Assembly (NCBI RefSeq): GCF_033878955.1
Contig: NZ_CP138858.1
Location: 1,364,001 to 1,428,000 of the forward strand
DNA from: Coraliomargarita algicola
Lineage (GTDB): Bacteria; Verrucomicrobiota; Verrucomicrobiia; Opitutales; Coraliomargaritaceae
Reading direction: 5' to 3'
DNA: 64,000 bases
Shown one piece after another: positions 36,855 to 46,256 of this stretch (positions are counted from its first letter, which is position 1; the number at the start of each line of letters is the position of its first letter). Under the pieces are notes generated by a model. It was not told the origin of the DNA. It saw only the letters and a program-made list of their open reading frames with translations, and did not search any database. The position numbers and the translations under genes were made by a program.

Positions 36855-39170
36855 TTAAAGATGTGCGAGCGGGCAGTTCTCGATTTCTACGCGATGCTTG
36901 CCGGCCAGCAGACGAAAGGCGTTGCGCTGATCAGGATGCTTTAAGCGGCTCGGCACTGATTTACCATTGAGCTTCACCTTCGACCAAGGCGTCGCAGGCA
37001 GCACCACCAGCCCTTCCCCACTTGCCGGAACTGTCAGGTCCCAGTGTAAGTTCTTTCGCTTGATCGTCCATTTTGAGCGATAGGTGCCAACGCGCGTTTT
37101 CAAGACACAGGACGCGCGCTTTAAATCAGGGCTCGGCTGAGCCGACAAAATTGCGCGTGCATAGCCTGGCGCCTCCGGGCACGGCGCGATGCCGCCCACT
37201 GTTTGATACAGCCACTCGCCGATCGCACCGTAGGCATAGTGATTGAATGAATTCATTTCCACCGGACCAAAGCCATCTTCACGCGTCCAACTATTCCAAC
37301 GCTCCCACATCGTGGTCGCGCCGTTCTTGATCGGATACAACCAACTCGGATAACTCTCCTGCAGCAGCAACTTGTAGGCAACATCACTTCGGCCAATCTT
37401 AGACAACACTGGATTGAGCAATGGCGTGCCAAGAAAGCCAGTCGACAAATGCCACTCACGCGCTTCGATCTTTTCCACCAGACGTGCGCCCGCGGCCTCG
37501 ATCAAATGCTCGGGCACGAGGTCAAAAGCTAAAGCCATCAAATAACTGGTCTGGGTATCTCCCAATACCAATCCTTCGGCGGTGATAAAGCGCTGCTGAA
37601 AAGCTGCGGTGATCCGCGCCGCCAATTGACCATAGCGCTTCGCTGCTGCAGTTCGGCCCAGCGCGTCAGCCATACGCGCCATAAGTTGCGCATCTCTGGC
37701 AAAATATGCGGTGCCAATCAAATCCTTCGGCGTCGGCCCCCATTGCGGCTTTACCGCATCGACCGCCAACCAATCACCATAAACGGTTTCTGGCTGAATA
37801 TAGTGTTTCGCCCGGTCTTTAAGAAAGCGTAAATACCGCTCCATCGCCTGCCAGTTTTCTGCAAGAATCGTAGTCGCTCCAGTGTGCAGCCAGACTGCAT
37901 GTGGCACGATGATGCCCGCGTCGCCCCAGCCGGCATTACCATGCCAACCGAGAATGTCTGGAGCCACGTCGGGAAACGCTCCGTCTTCTCGCTGACCATC
38001 GCGCATGGCATCCATCCACTGACGGTAGAAGCCCTCGCACTCATAATTAAAGCAGGCTGTATCGACAAACACTTGCGCATCCCCCGACCAGCCGAGTCGC
38101 TCGTCGCGTTGTGGACAGTCAGTCGGTGCTTCTAAAAAGTTTCCGCGTTGCCCCCAGCGAATACAGTCCTGCAACTGATTCACCATCGCATTGGATGTCT
38201 GAAACGTCCCCAACGGGGCCAAATCATTATGCAGCACACAGGCTTCCAAATCTGCAGCACTCAAGTCCGACTCGACTCCTTCGATCTGCACATAGCGGAA
38301 ACCATGAAAGGTGAAATGCGGCTGATAGCTTTCTTCCTCGGCTCCCTGGCAAATATAGCAATCCGTAGCCCCCGCATCGCGCAAATTCTCTAAATACAGC
38401 GAGCCGTCTTCGTTTAGCATCTCAGCGAATTTCAAAATTACTTTTTGTCCTGCACGCGTATCCTTTAACTGGATACGAACGACACCGACTAGGTTTTGCC
38501 CAAAGTCGGCGATCCAGCCTGACGACTCTTTGCGCAGATCCACCACAGGCAATATCTCCGTCACCCGCACCGGCGGACAGGCTTTCTCCGTCAATTCGAT
38601 CTGCGGCGTCTCCACACTCACGACTGACTTCCAACCACGCTCCGTGCTGGAACTCGATGCCCAATCTGGCATCGCCTTACGCGCATCATAGGTCTCCCCG
38701 TGATACAGCGAATTTTTCACGACAGGTCCACGACGCACTTTCCAAGTGGCATCACTCCCGATCACTTGCTGTGTTCCGTCGGCAAAGGTGAGCTGCAATT
38801 CTGCGACAAACATGGTCTGCGGCGCATGGCTAGCTTCATGCCCCTTGGGGCCAAAAGCGGCACCCGCCCAGCCATCTGCCAATACAATACCTAGGCAATT
38901 CTCACCGACTTCAAGCTGCTCGGTCACCTCGTAACGGCACACATAAGCGCGCTTGCGATAGTCACTCCAGCCGGGCGTAAAATAGTCGTCATTGACACGT
39001 GCGCCATTGATCCACGGCTCCACAATGCCGAGCGCTGAAAAGCGCAAGACCGCCTTCGTCACTCCGGAAGGAAGCTGGAACTTGGTGCGAAAATAAGATG
39101 CAGATGTTGCTGTCGATTCGCTCGATAAGGGCGAAGCCAGCCAAACAGATTTGTCACTGAATGAAGTCAT
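36855..39170 (-). CDS. GH78 alpha-L-rhamnosidase
   Basis: 771 residues without signal peptide, probably cytoplasmic. N-terminal beta-sandwich with ALGIVEPWINGARVNDDYFTPGWSDYRKR in pieces typical of the family (residues 47-72), a Bac_rhamnosid domain (WIADFGQNLVGVVRI, about 219-233) and the (alpha/alpha)6 barrel from about 335. The signature APTDCPQRDERLGWSGDAQV at 348-367 carries the family's acidic catalytic residues. GH78 enzymes cleave terminal alpha-L-rhamnose by inversion. It lies in the cassette operon between the gene at 39226 and the frameshifted sulfatase. Confidence 0.93.
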   Translation of the reverse strand: MTSFSDKSVWLASPLSSESTATSASYFRTKFQLPSGVTKAVLRFSALGIVEPWINGARVNDDYFTPGWSDYRKRAYVCRYEVTEQLEVGENCLGIVLADGWAGAAFGPKGHEASHAPQTMFVAELQLTFADGTQQVIGSDATWKVRRGPVVKNSLYHGETYDARKAMPDWASSSSTERGWKSVVSVETPQIELTEKACPPVRVTEILPVVDLRKESSGWIADFGQNLVGVVRIQLKDTRAGQKVILKFAEMLNEDGSLYLENLRDAGATDCYICQGAEEESYQPHFTFHGFRYVQIEGVESDLSAADLEACVLHNDLAPLGTFQTSNAMVNQLQDCIRWGQRGNFLEAPTDCPQRDERLGWSGDAQVFVDTACFNYECEGFYRQWMDAMRDGQREDGAFPDVAPDILGWHGNAGWGDAGIIVPHAVWLHTGATTILAENWQAMERYLRFLKDRAKHYIQPETVYGDWLAVDAVKPQWGPTPKDLIGTAYFARDAQLMARMADALGRTAAAKRYGQLAARITAAFQQRFITAEGLVLGDTQTSYLMALAFDLVPEHLIEAAGARLVEKIEAREWHLSTGFLGTPLLNPVLSKIGRSDVAYKLLLQESYPSWLYPIKNGATTMWERWNSWTREDGFGPVEMNSFNHYAYGAIGEWLYQTVGGIAPCPEAPGYARAILSAQPSPDLKRASCVLKTRVGTYRSKWTIKRKNLHWDLTVPASGEGLVVLPATPWSKVKLNGKSVPSRLKHPDQRNAFRLLAGKHRVEIENCPLAHL

Positions 39171-39225
39171 GTAGGTCGTTTAAAAGTTGCGGAAATTTAG
39201 AGAAGAAGCGCGCCAAAGCACGGGA

Positions 39226-40008
39226 TCACTTGGCCGACATCACGCGGATCTCTGGCCCTTTATCGTAGTGACTCACGACACGAAAGGGACTTTCTCCGCC
39301 CGCCGGAGAGCGCGAGGCATAGCCGATAAATAGAATACGCATTCCTCCGCGAAAGGGGTGCCGCTTGGAGTAGATCATCTTAGCCTCGTCCTCATACATC
39401 GCCCCTATTTTAAAATTAAAATAGGTCTTCTCTTTGGATTCGAACGTAGTGACTACTTCGCCGCCGGGGTTGATGGCCGCTCGTTCGTCGTTGAGCAAAA
39501 CCACCAGATTAGCGGGGGTAAAATTGACAAAACGCACGCTGCCCAGTGGCTGGCCCTTCAGGCTCAGATCAATCGGAAAGGCTAAATACTCATCACCACG
39601 CTTCTGCATGCAGATGACGGCATCTTTCGTCGCTGACTTAAACTCACAAGATCCCGCGGGCAGATAAACCACCTCCCCTTCCGCATCCAATCCTTTGCGA
39701 TAAAACGTGAGCGGGCTGGATCCAGAATAATAATGCGTGCGACTTAATCCCTCCGCCACCGTTTGAATCCTGCGATAACCACCGGCTCCATATTTGATGA
39801 ACAAGTCCTCTTTACCTATGAACGGAGCCAGCACCTTGAAGCCCAAATCATCGGGACTCAACATACTTGGGAAATCCGAGTAATTGATGGAGGACATCTC
39901 TGCCGCCTTCATCTTCTCATTAGCCGATGCGACTGAAACGGCGCAGACAGTGAGGAGTCCGAGTAAGAATAATCTTCGTAAATTCATATTAAATAACATC
40001 TGCTTCAT
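39226..40008 (-). CDS. Secreted protein of unknown function next to the cassette protein
   Basis: 260 residues; the start is at 40008 or, with a cleaner signal peptide, at the ATG coding MNLRRLFLLGLLTVCAVSVA (position 39987). No recognised domain. The mature part has beta-rich segments such as FFIKYG-like EDLFIKYGAGGYRRIQ, SVRFVNFTPANLVVLLND and GMRILFIGYASRSP. It overlaps the end of the cassette protein frame (39989), so it is co-translated with it. Such small secreted proteins often accompany Verru_Chthon-type cassette genes, which suggests a shared structural role; this is inference from position. Confidence 0.7.
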   Translation of the reverse strand: MKQMLFNMNLRRLFLLGLLTVCAVSVASANEKMKAAEMSSINYSDFPSMLSPDDLGFKVLAPFIGKEDLFIKYGAGGYRRIQTVAEGLSRTHYYSGSSPLTFYRKGLDAEGEVVYLPAGSCEFKSATKDAVICMQKRGDEYLAFPIDLSLKGQPLGSVRFVNFTPANLVVLLNDERAAINPGGEVVTTFESKEKTYFNFKIGAMYEDEAKMIYSKRHPFRGGMRILFIGYASRSPAGGESPFRVVSHYDKGPEIRVMSAK

Positions 40009-41101
40009 TCAACCAACGGATTGAGAGGATTCGAAAAGAGCGTCCAAAATCCCCCGAAGGAGCCACTACGGAATCCCCGACTGCCACCGGATCCGCCACG
40101 CGTTGCACCACAGCTTCGCACCAAACTTTGGATTCCACGTTGCCTGATATCCCGGAAAGCGATTCCCCATAGGCACGAATCGTAAAGGTATCACCCCGCA
40201 CTGTTAGGATCGGCGCTAAGGCCGAAAGGAGATCTCCCTGCGTCAAGAAGCCGGGCACTCCAAACATACGCGAGCCTCCCAAGCCACCGGGCATGCCTGT
40301 TTCATGCTCGGGGTAGATTGAATTGACCGGCACCCCGTCAGGATAATTGAGCGCTAAGGCTGCGAGGCCACCCTGATAGTATGCTTCGTTGAGCACTCCT
40401 TGCCCTAAAATGGACAGCTTATCGATGGCCGCTTGCAACGTGCCCTTCAGCCCGAGGTAGTCGCCCTCCACAGTCGTTGAATTCCCTACCAAACGACGAT
40501 TCACGAAATCCGCCAAAGATAGAAACGGACCGCGACGCTTCACCTCTTCGACAATCGCTTCAGCCAACAAATCGATTTCGTTCGCGGTTAAAGAGCGCAC
40601 CGCAGACCACGCTTCTGGAGCGGAGGGATCGACTGCAGCACCTTCGGGCAACAAGGGATACAGTTTTGAGGTCAACGCGGAGTTTTGTAAGGAGTGACTC
40701 GCACTACCATCGGCGGCGAGCACGCTCTCTCCGAGATACGAAGCGAGCAACATACGCCACGCATTGACTGAGGTGGAGTTGACGTTGAAACCGCCTTCAA
40801 TCGCAATACTGGCAGCGGATTGCGCAAATGCAGTCGGTGAATTTCGCAGATCCGCAGCACTCGCAAAGCTGCCATCCGCATTTGCAACTAAACGATTACG
40901 GGTGTTCGGTAAAATCAGATCTGCGGTTGGATTGAACGCACCCGTTTGCGGAATCGTCGACAGATAAAAACGATCAAAGAGAGACTCATTTAAAAGATAA
41001 GACAGGTCCGTGTATACCGTGCCCCCTTGTGTGGCTTTAATGTTATTGCGATGGACGTGGGTGTGCGCCTCCGAGTTACCCACAGTGAATGTGGCTGCCA
41101 A
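39989..41101 (-). pseudogene. C-terminal part of the Verru_Chthon cassette protein A-like gene (frameshifted)
   Basis: The frame continues the protein of 43644-40990. Around 41100-41110 the first frame reads FLKNVNFSQ while this frame reads LQPVLLAATFTVGNSEAHTH, and the VGNSEA segment is typical of the family, so a base was lost there. The part contains LTANEIDLLAEAIVEEVKRR, a helical hairpin with FLSLADFVNRRLV, and ends in a beta domain with FTIRAYGESLSG. Confidence 0.75.
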
Positions 41102-43644
41102 TAGAACTGGCTGAAGTTCACATTCTTGAGAAAGCCGATTGAAAAGAGATCCGTTTCCGCACGCACGCTATCATAGAGCGGATAGACGGTGCCTTGGCTA
41201 AAATTATTACTATTCTCGTAAAGCCCGAATCCACCAGGTCGGTCATAACCATCGGCCACGATTCCAGCATACGATATATCCTCTGGAATTTCCGAAGGAA
41301 ACGGTGGACCACTGAACCAATTATCCGTCGGAATCGCATCGGCATAAATACGCCCCGAGCCCAGATTACTCACCAGCGGGTCTGCCGTGCTCACTTCATT
41401 CACCGCGAAATTGTGCCGCGCCATCATGCGCGCTTTATTGCCCGCCAAAGGACTTCCCATCGGACTAATAAAATAGCCATGCCCACGATGTGCCACCGCT
41501 TCGAACGGGTTGATGTTTTTATAGTAATCGAGGCTACGATAAGAAACAGGACGATCCAGCGGGCTCCAACTATTACCACTGTTGCCCTCAGTATCAATGT
41601 GCTCCCAATCGATTTGAGTTTCGGCATAACTAGGCCCCGTCAGGTCCAAGTCCTGCAAGAGCTTCACATCCCCCGAACTCGAATAGTGATATAACTTCGA
41701 GGATAAACTTGGCTCCCGATTGCCATCGGGCGCGTTTGTTAAGGTATCTCTGAAGTAGATGGTCGTTTGCAGGGTATCGTTGCTACCAGTTGTCGGCACG
41801 GGATCGCCTGCCTGATTCGGCAATGGCGTCAGAAAAGAGCCCGAAGGTAAGTAGAAGAATCCGAGCGGCCCTTCGTCGACATTCACTAACAAATTATGAT
41901 TATTAAAATCAGAGGAAACGTCCTCGACTTCCGTGTCCACGTATTCGCCATTAGGATGCTTATCTGCGCCGGTGAAGTAGAGCGTTTCCCCAGGCGCAAA
42001 CCCTTGATTATCGATTACGAAAGTGAAGTAAGGATACCCATCCTCCGCATCGCGTTCGAGCGCCCAACTTCCCCCACCGCCAAGGTTCATATGAGCAAAT
42101 GTATTGTTCGCAGGCTGTGCGGGCAGGTTGCCCTGATAACCGAAAGGCTCTTGCCCTGGGGTGATATTCACCGCCGCATAGCTTCTTGGGTTGTCCACGC
42201 CATCGTCGGAGAGGTCGGCATCGATCTGCGTATTTAAAGTCGTGAAGGCCCTCACTTGCACGATGTATTTGGCAGGCGCAATTGGCACGTTGTGTGGATT
42301 CCACAAAACAAATTTCGGGTAAACCAAATAGACCGGCATAATACTCCCTCCCGGCATGATCTCATACGAAACGCCAAAATACAGTGCGGTTCTTAAAATC
42401 GCAGGATGCAGACCACTCGCATCGGGTGCCTGCGCGCGCGGCTCCGATGGAGTCCCTTGATCCAGTCCAGAAATTCTCATGCCGCGGGTATACCAAGATT
42501 TCAACAAACCAAATTGTGGTAATTTCAAATCGCTGTGATCCATTTGAAACGCTGGCACACTCAGCTGACCGCGATAATTCAAATCGGTCGCACTGCCACG
42601 AACGATAAAGTCCGAGTCATTCAGGCCACTCAAATCTGAGCCTAGATAAACGCTGAGATCTTCCTTCAAGCGCCCTTGCGTGACATCGACTGGAATACTC
42701 TGCGCGGCCGTGGTAAAATCATCGCGGTTATCACGGGTCCATGTCTCCCAACTTGGATCCAAGAATTGCAAACTATCTGCACTAGAGATACGTGCCATTT
42801 TTGATTTCTGCAAAGGATCCGCGACATCAAATGAAGACAATGCAGCAATCACCGATGGGTTCGACTGATGCGGCGTCATCAACGACCAACGTGGATCGAA
42901 GGGCTGACCATTCAAAACGGCATCGTCTTTAGTCACATTGATCCGAAACTTGGCATTCTCATCCGCGACCCACCACGCATAACGTCCCTCCACCGAATCG
43001 CTCTTATTCGAAATATCCAATTTCCCGGCCCGCACATCCGCCTCCGCGTCTGTGTTATCTCTATAACGCGCCAGCGTGATCACTTGAGACGCATCTCCAC
43101 CATTGAGCGCCACCACATCGGTCGTCGCAGGATTCACTCCAGCGTCACTGAGATCCGTGCGTGCAGAGACGAACCAGTTGACCCGATCCGCCGCTGATTG
43201 ATCTGTCGACCAGGCACGTAAGGTCTCCAAAGCCTGGGCCTCACTTCCCGGTTGAACGCTCGGATACGCTGCTAGCCAATAAGGATTCAAAACACCCTCG
43301 GTCTCTAAGGTATCCGGCGCACTATCCAAGAGATCCGCGCGCGCCGTCACCCGTTGATCTGGCCCCATTCCGCGCTGCAACTCCCCCACCGCCACATAGA
43401 CCCCGAGCAATGCGTTTTGCTGCGCTTTCATCCGGCTGATTGCCGTGCCCGAAGCACTCGTCTCCACACGGACAAGCGTTGTAATCGAAAGCAGCAGTAG
43501 TAGCACAAATGCCATCAGCGACAGCGCTAGAACAAGCGCAAATCCAGCTGTAGGCGCAGATTGGTTTTGGGATATTTTCAGCACAAGATGTCTATAGGGG
43601 GTAAGTAGGTAGCGTATGACATCACATCTCAGTGATGTTGACAA
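40990..43644 (-). CDS. Verru_Chthon cassette protein A-like / PilX-like protein, N-terminal part (frameshifted)
   Basis: The outermost start is a TTG at 43644, but a TATAAT on the minus strand at 43653-43648 would place transcription start inside it, so the GTG at 43584 is more likely. One membrane helix (GFALVLALSLMAFVLLLLLS) follows, then a Gln-rich helix and GPDQRVTARAD, YAWWVADENAKFRIN and FVLWNPHNVPIAP. The same order is seen in the partial protein at 1-1497. The frame ends at 40990 because of a base loss near 41105; the true end is at 39989, making about 1200 residues. With operator 7 in front it is the first gene of a minus-strand operon with a GH78 and sulfatase, linking pseudopilus formation to polysaccharide use. 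Confidence 0.8.
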   Translation of the reverse strand: MSTSLRCDVIRYLLTPYRHLVLKISQNQSAPTAGFALVLALSLMAFVLLLLLSITTLVRVETSASGTAISRMKAQQNALLGVYVAVGELQRGMGPDQRVTARADLLDSAPDTLETEGVLNPYWLAAYPSVQPGSEAQALETLRAWSTDQSAADRVNWFVSARTDLSDAGVNPATTDVVALNGGDASQVITLARYRDNTDAEADVRAGKLDISNKSDSVEGRYAWWVADENAKFRINVTKDDAVLNGQPFDPRWSLMTPHQSNPSVIAALSSFDVADPLQKSKMARISSADSLQFLDPSWETWTRDNRDDFTTAAQSIPVDVTQGRLKEDLSVYLGSDLSGLNDSDFIVRGSATDLNYRGQLSVPAFQMDHSDLKLPQFGLLKSWYTRGMRISGLDQGTPSEPRAQAPDASGLHPAILRTALYFGVSYEIMPGGSIMPVYLVYPKFVLWNPHNVPIAPAKYIVQVRAFTTLNTQIDADLSDDGVDNPRSYAAVNITPGQEPFGYQGNLPAQPANNTFAHMNLGGGGSWALERDAEDGYPYFTFVIDNQGFAPGETLYFTGADKHPNGEYVDTEVEDVSSDFNNHNLLVNVDEGPLGFFYLPSGSFLTPLPNQAGDPVPTTGSNDTLQTTIYFRDTLTNAPDGNREPSLSSKLYHYSSSGDVKLLQDLDLTGPSYAETQIDWEHIDTEGNSGNSWSPLDRPVSYRSLDYYKNINPFEAVAHRGHGYFISPMGSPLAGNKARMMARHNFAVNEVSTADPLVSNLGSGRIYADAIPTDNWFSGPPFPSEIPEDISYAGIVADGYDRPGGFGLYENSNNFSQGTVYPLYDSVRAETDLFSIGFLKNVNFSQFYWQPHSLWVTRRRTPTSIAITLKPHKGARYTRTCLIF

Positions 43645-43647
43645 AAC

Positions 43648-43668
43648 ATTATATAAGAATCCTTTCTT
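43648..43668. promoter_or_regulatory. Candidate operator 7 and overlapping minus-strand -10 box
   Basis: AAGAATCCTTTCTT at 43655-43668, perfect arms of AAGAA-N4-TTCTT, between the divergent cassette gene and DUF5722 gene. TATAAT on the minus strand lies at 43653-43648. A TTGACA at 43638-43643 on the plus strand could serve the diverging gene. Confidence 0.75.
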
Positions 43669-43745
43669 GTAAAGTCTCTATATTTCTATTTTCATCCATC
43701 TACATTAGCAGAAATGCCTAATTTGACTACTCTACCACATCTCCA

Positions 43746-45878
43746 ATGAATAAGCGCTCCTACCTCAGCATCTTCTTAATCGTAGCATTTCACTGCCTCA
43801 ACGCAGCAAGCCCACTCACAATCGACCTATCGAAAAACGTCGACGTGACTGTGGAGCGCACCGCCGACAAGGCACTGCAAATCACAACCACTGGCGACGA
43901 CCCACAGATTGTGCTGTCTTCCAAGAGTTCGACAACAACCTCCGACGACAGTCATATCCTCGCCTTCGAATACTTTTGCCCCGACGGAGTCGACTTCCTT
44001 GAGGTCTTCTATTCCAAAAGCTTAAATAACCCCAACTGGAGCCAAAGCCGTCAACTCGAAGGCGGCGCGTTGCCCAAAGCCGAAGCATGGCAGCCCTACT
44101 CCATTGATCTAAAAACTGGCACCAAAGGTAAATGGACAGCCAAAGACAGTGTCATTCGCATCGACATCGGCCGCAGACCGGGCACGCAAATACAATTGCG
44201 CAATCTACTGCTGCGCGCACCCACCCAAGCAGAGCAAATGAACGCCGCCGAGGCCGAAGCCATTCAAGCAAAAAAGCTAGCCACCGCCAAATCCATCGAA
44301 GCCTACCTCCACAAAGGAAATTGGCCCGAGCGCATCGCGAATATTTCCGTTCAGAGCCAGCAGATCGTCATTTCAGGCACGATTCAGAATTCGTCGCACA
44401 GCTCCATCCACTTAGTCGAATATCTTCCGCATGAAGATCCGTGGAATACGACTCACGGCACGATCCTAAGTACGGACACTCTCAATGGCGACTACGAGGT
44501 CCACCTCCCCCGCTTTCAGGCTGATGGCCGCGACCGCATCGCCAATCGCTATGCACTCGCACAAGCGCATCCAAACGGCGAAACCACGACACTGCTCAGC
44601 CCAGCCATGTGGCCCACCGACCTGAGCTCTGCCGCCGAACGCGACATCCCGCGCCTCAGACCTGCCAACAAAAAAGGTCTCGGCGGTATCACTTATAAAC
44701 AAGGCATTTACCATGACGATCTCGGCGATCTGGGCATTACCGCATCCACCGTCAACATCGAGCTCGGCAACCTGATCAACCTCGGCCCGAAATCAAAAAT
44801 CATCGAATACACACACCAAGGTAAGCTCTGGAAATTCAACGCCGCTGCCGTCCACGAGCACGACAAAAACATTCGTCAGCTCACCGAAATGGGCATCGTC
44901 ACCAGCGCCATCTTACTCGTCGGTAAAAATGCCGAGGCTCTCGTGCACCCCGACTACAATAGCGCCGGCATCTACTCGATGGCCGATGTCACTACACAAG
45001 CAGGCAGCGACCTTTATCGAGCCGTCGTCTCTTTCCTAGCCGATCGCTACAGCCGCCCCGACAAAGAGCATGGCTGGATCACCCACTGGATCGTCTTCAA
45101 CGAAGTCGATTATGGCTGGATCTGGACCAACATGGGCGAGACTCCAATGGCCACCTACATGGACACCTACGAGAAGGCCATGCGCCTCACCTACGTCGAG
45201 GCCCGTCGCTTCAATCCCACGGCAGAAGTCTTCATCTCGCTAACTCATCACTGGAACTACAGCCCCGCAGACAAATTCAAAGCCTACCCACCCCGCGCGT
45301 TACTAGACCGCTTGGCAGACTACTCCAAAGTCAGCGGCGATTACCAATGGGCGATCGCCTATCATCCCTATCCGCAAAGCCTATTAAAACCACGCACCTG
45401 GGAAGATACCAAGGCAACTAACTACTTCGACTCCCCAATGATTACCCCTAAGAATATTGAGGTTCTCGACGCCTACCTCAGCCAAGACCGCTTTCTTTAT
45501 AAGAAAAAAAAGCGCACCATCGTTCTGTCAGAACAAGGCTACCACACGCCCGACTACAGTCAGAAATCAATGAAGGACAAGGCCGCCGCGATCGCTTACA
45601 CATGGGCAAAAATCATGCCCCTCGATTCTATCGAAAGTTTTCACTACCACCGCTGGGTCGACCACCCAATGGAAGGCGGACTCAAAGTCGGACTCCGCAC
45701 ACTGCCCAGCAAAGAACACCCCTTTGGCATCCGCAAGGAACCCGCCTTCAGTGTTTACTCCGCACTCGAAACACCCGCAGAAGCCAGCACCACCGCCCCC
45801 TTCAAATCCGTAATAGGCATTGAAGATTGGACCGAAGTGCAAGTCTCGAAAGACACGATCAAAGCCAATCAATACTAA
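43746..45878 (+). CDS. Secreted DUF5722-like protein, probable clan GH-A hydrolase
   Basis: 710 residues with signal peptide (MNKRSYLSIFLIVAFHCLNA). Residues about 25-155 form a beta-sandwich (WQPYSIDLKTG, QLRNLLLRAP) similar in style to the binding modules in the neighbouring proteins. The rest resembles DUF5722 proteins: GIYHDDLGDLGITASTVNIE, then HWIVFNEVDYGWIW and later TIVLSEQGYHTPD. The Asn-Glu and the later Glu, about 140 residues apart, match the acid/base and nucleophile spacing of clan GH-A, so a glycosidase is likely, though none is proven here. It diverges from the cassette operon across operator 7 and leads a plus-strand group with GH3 and GH78. Confidence 0.75.
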   Translation: MNKRSYLSIFLIVAFHCLNAASPLTIDLSKNVDVTVERTADKALQITTTGDDPQIVLSSKSSTTTSDDSHILAFEYFCPDGVDFLEVFYSKSLNNPNWSQSRQLEGGALPKAEAWQPYSIDLKTGTKGKWTAKDSVIRIDIGRRPGTQIQLRNLLLRAPTQAEQMNAAEAEAIQAKKLATAKSIEAYLHKGNWPERIANISVQSQQIVISGTIQNSSHSSIHLVEYLPHEDPWNTTHGTILSTDTLNGDYEVHLPRFQADGRDRIANRYALAQAHPNGETTTLLSPAMWPTDLSSAAERDIPRLRPANKKGLGGITYKQGIYHDDLGDLGITASTVNIELGNLINLGPKSKIIEYTHQGKLWKFNAAAVHEHDKNIRQLTEMGIVTSAILLVGKNAEALVHPDYNSAGIYSMADVTTQAGSDLYRAVVSFLADRYSRPDKEHGWITHWIVFNEVDYGWIWTNMGETPMATYMDTYEKAMRLTYVEARRFNPTAEVFISLTHHWNYSPADKFKAYPPRALLDRLADYSKVSGDYQWAIAYHPYPQSLLKPRTWEDTKATNYFDSPMITPKNIEVLDAYLSQDRFLYKKKKRTIVLSEQGYHTPDYSQKSMKDKAAAIAYTWAKIMPLDSIESFHYHRWVDHPMEGGLKVGLRTLPSKEHPFGIRKEPAFSVYSALETPAEASTTAPFKSVIGIEDWTEVQVSKDTIKANQY

Positions 45879-46046
45879 ACTGACCGTATTCGTTAAAGGC
45901 CAGCATCCTGTCCTTAAACGCCTCCATCCAACTATAGCTAGATCGTGTATACTGGAGGCCCTCATGTTGCGCGAGATAGTCCATAGCAGCCTACGTTTCC
46001 CACGCGGACCTGAATACATGCCATATTTAAGACAAATCATATACGA

Positions 46047-46235
46047 ATGAAGTTCAACTCACTTACCCTCGCTAAAGCACATAAACATACAATGCAGACT
46101 TTAAAAACTACGCATTCTACCATATACGCACTAGCTGCAAGCGTAGCCCTGACCTGTTTTGGAGATTACAATCCACCAAGCACTATCGAGCCGCTACGTC
46201 CTAAAGGCTGGGAGAACATGCAACTCGAACAGTAG
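46047..46235 (+). pseudogene. Signal-peptide end of the GH3 gene, cut off by an in-frame TAG
   Basis: From ATG 46047, or better 46092 (MQTLKTTHSTIYALAASVAL), a signal peptide and the start of a GH3 protein (IEPLRPKGWENMQLEQ) run into TAG at 46233-46235. The next codons are in the same frame and read ARWLIDQMTLEEKVAQLN, the expected GH3 beginning. A C-to-T change in a CAG or CGG codon would explain the stop. Confidence 0.75.
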
Positions 46236-46256
46236 GCACGCTGGCTAATCGATCAG

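Noticed and set aside
45820..46050. Plus-strand frame of 76 codons between DUF5722 and GH3 genes
   Set aside because: It overlaps the DUF5722 gene end and the GH3 start, with no recognised feature.
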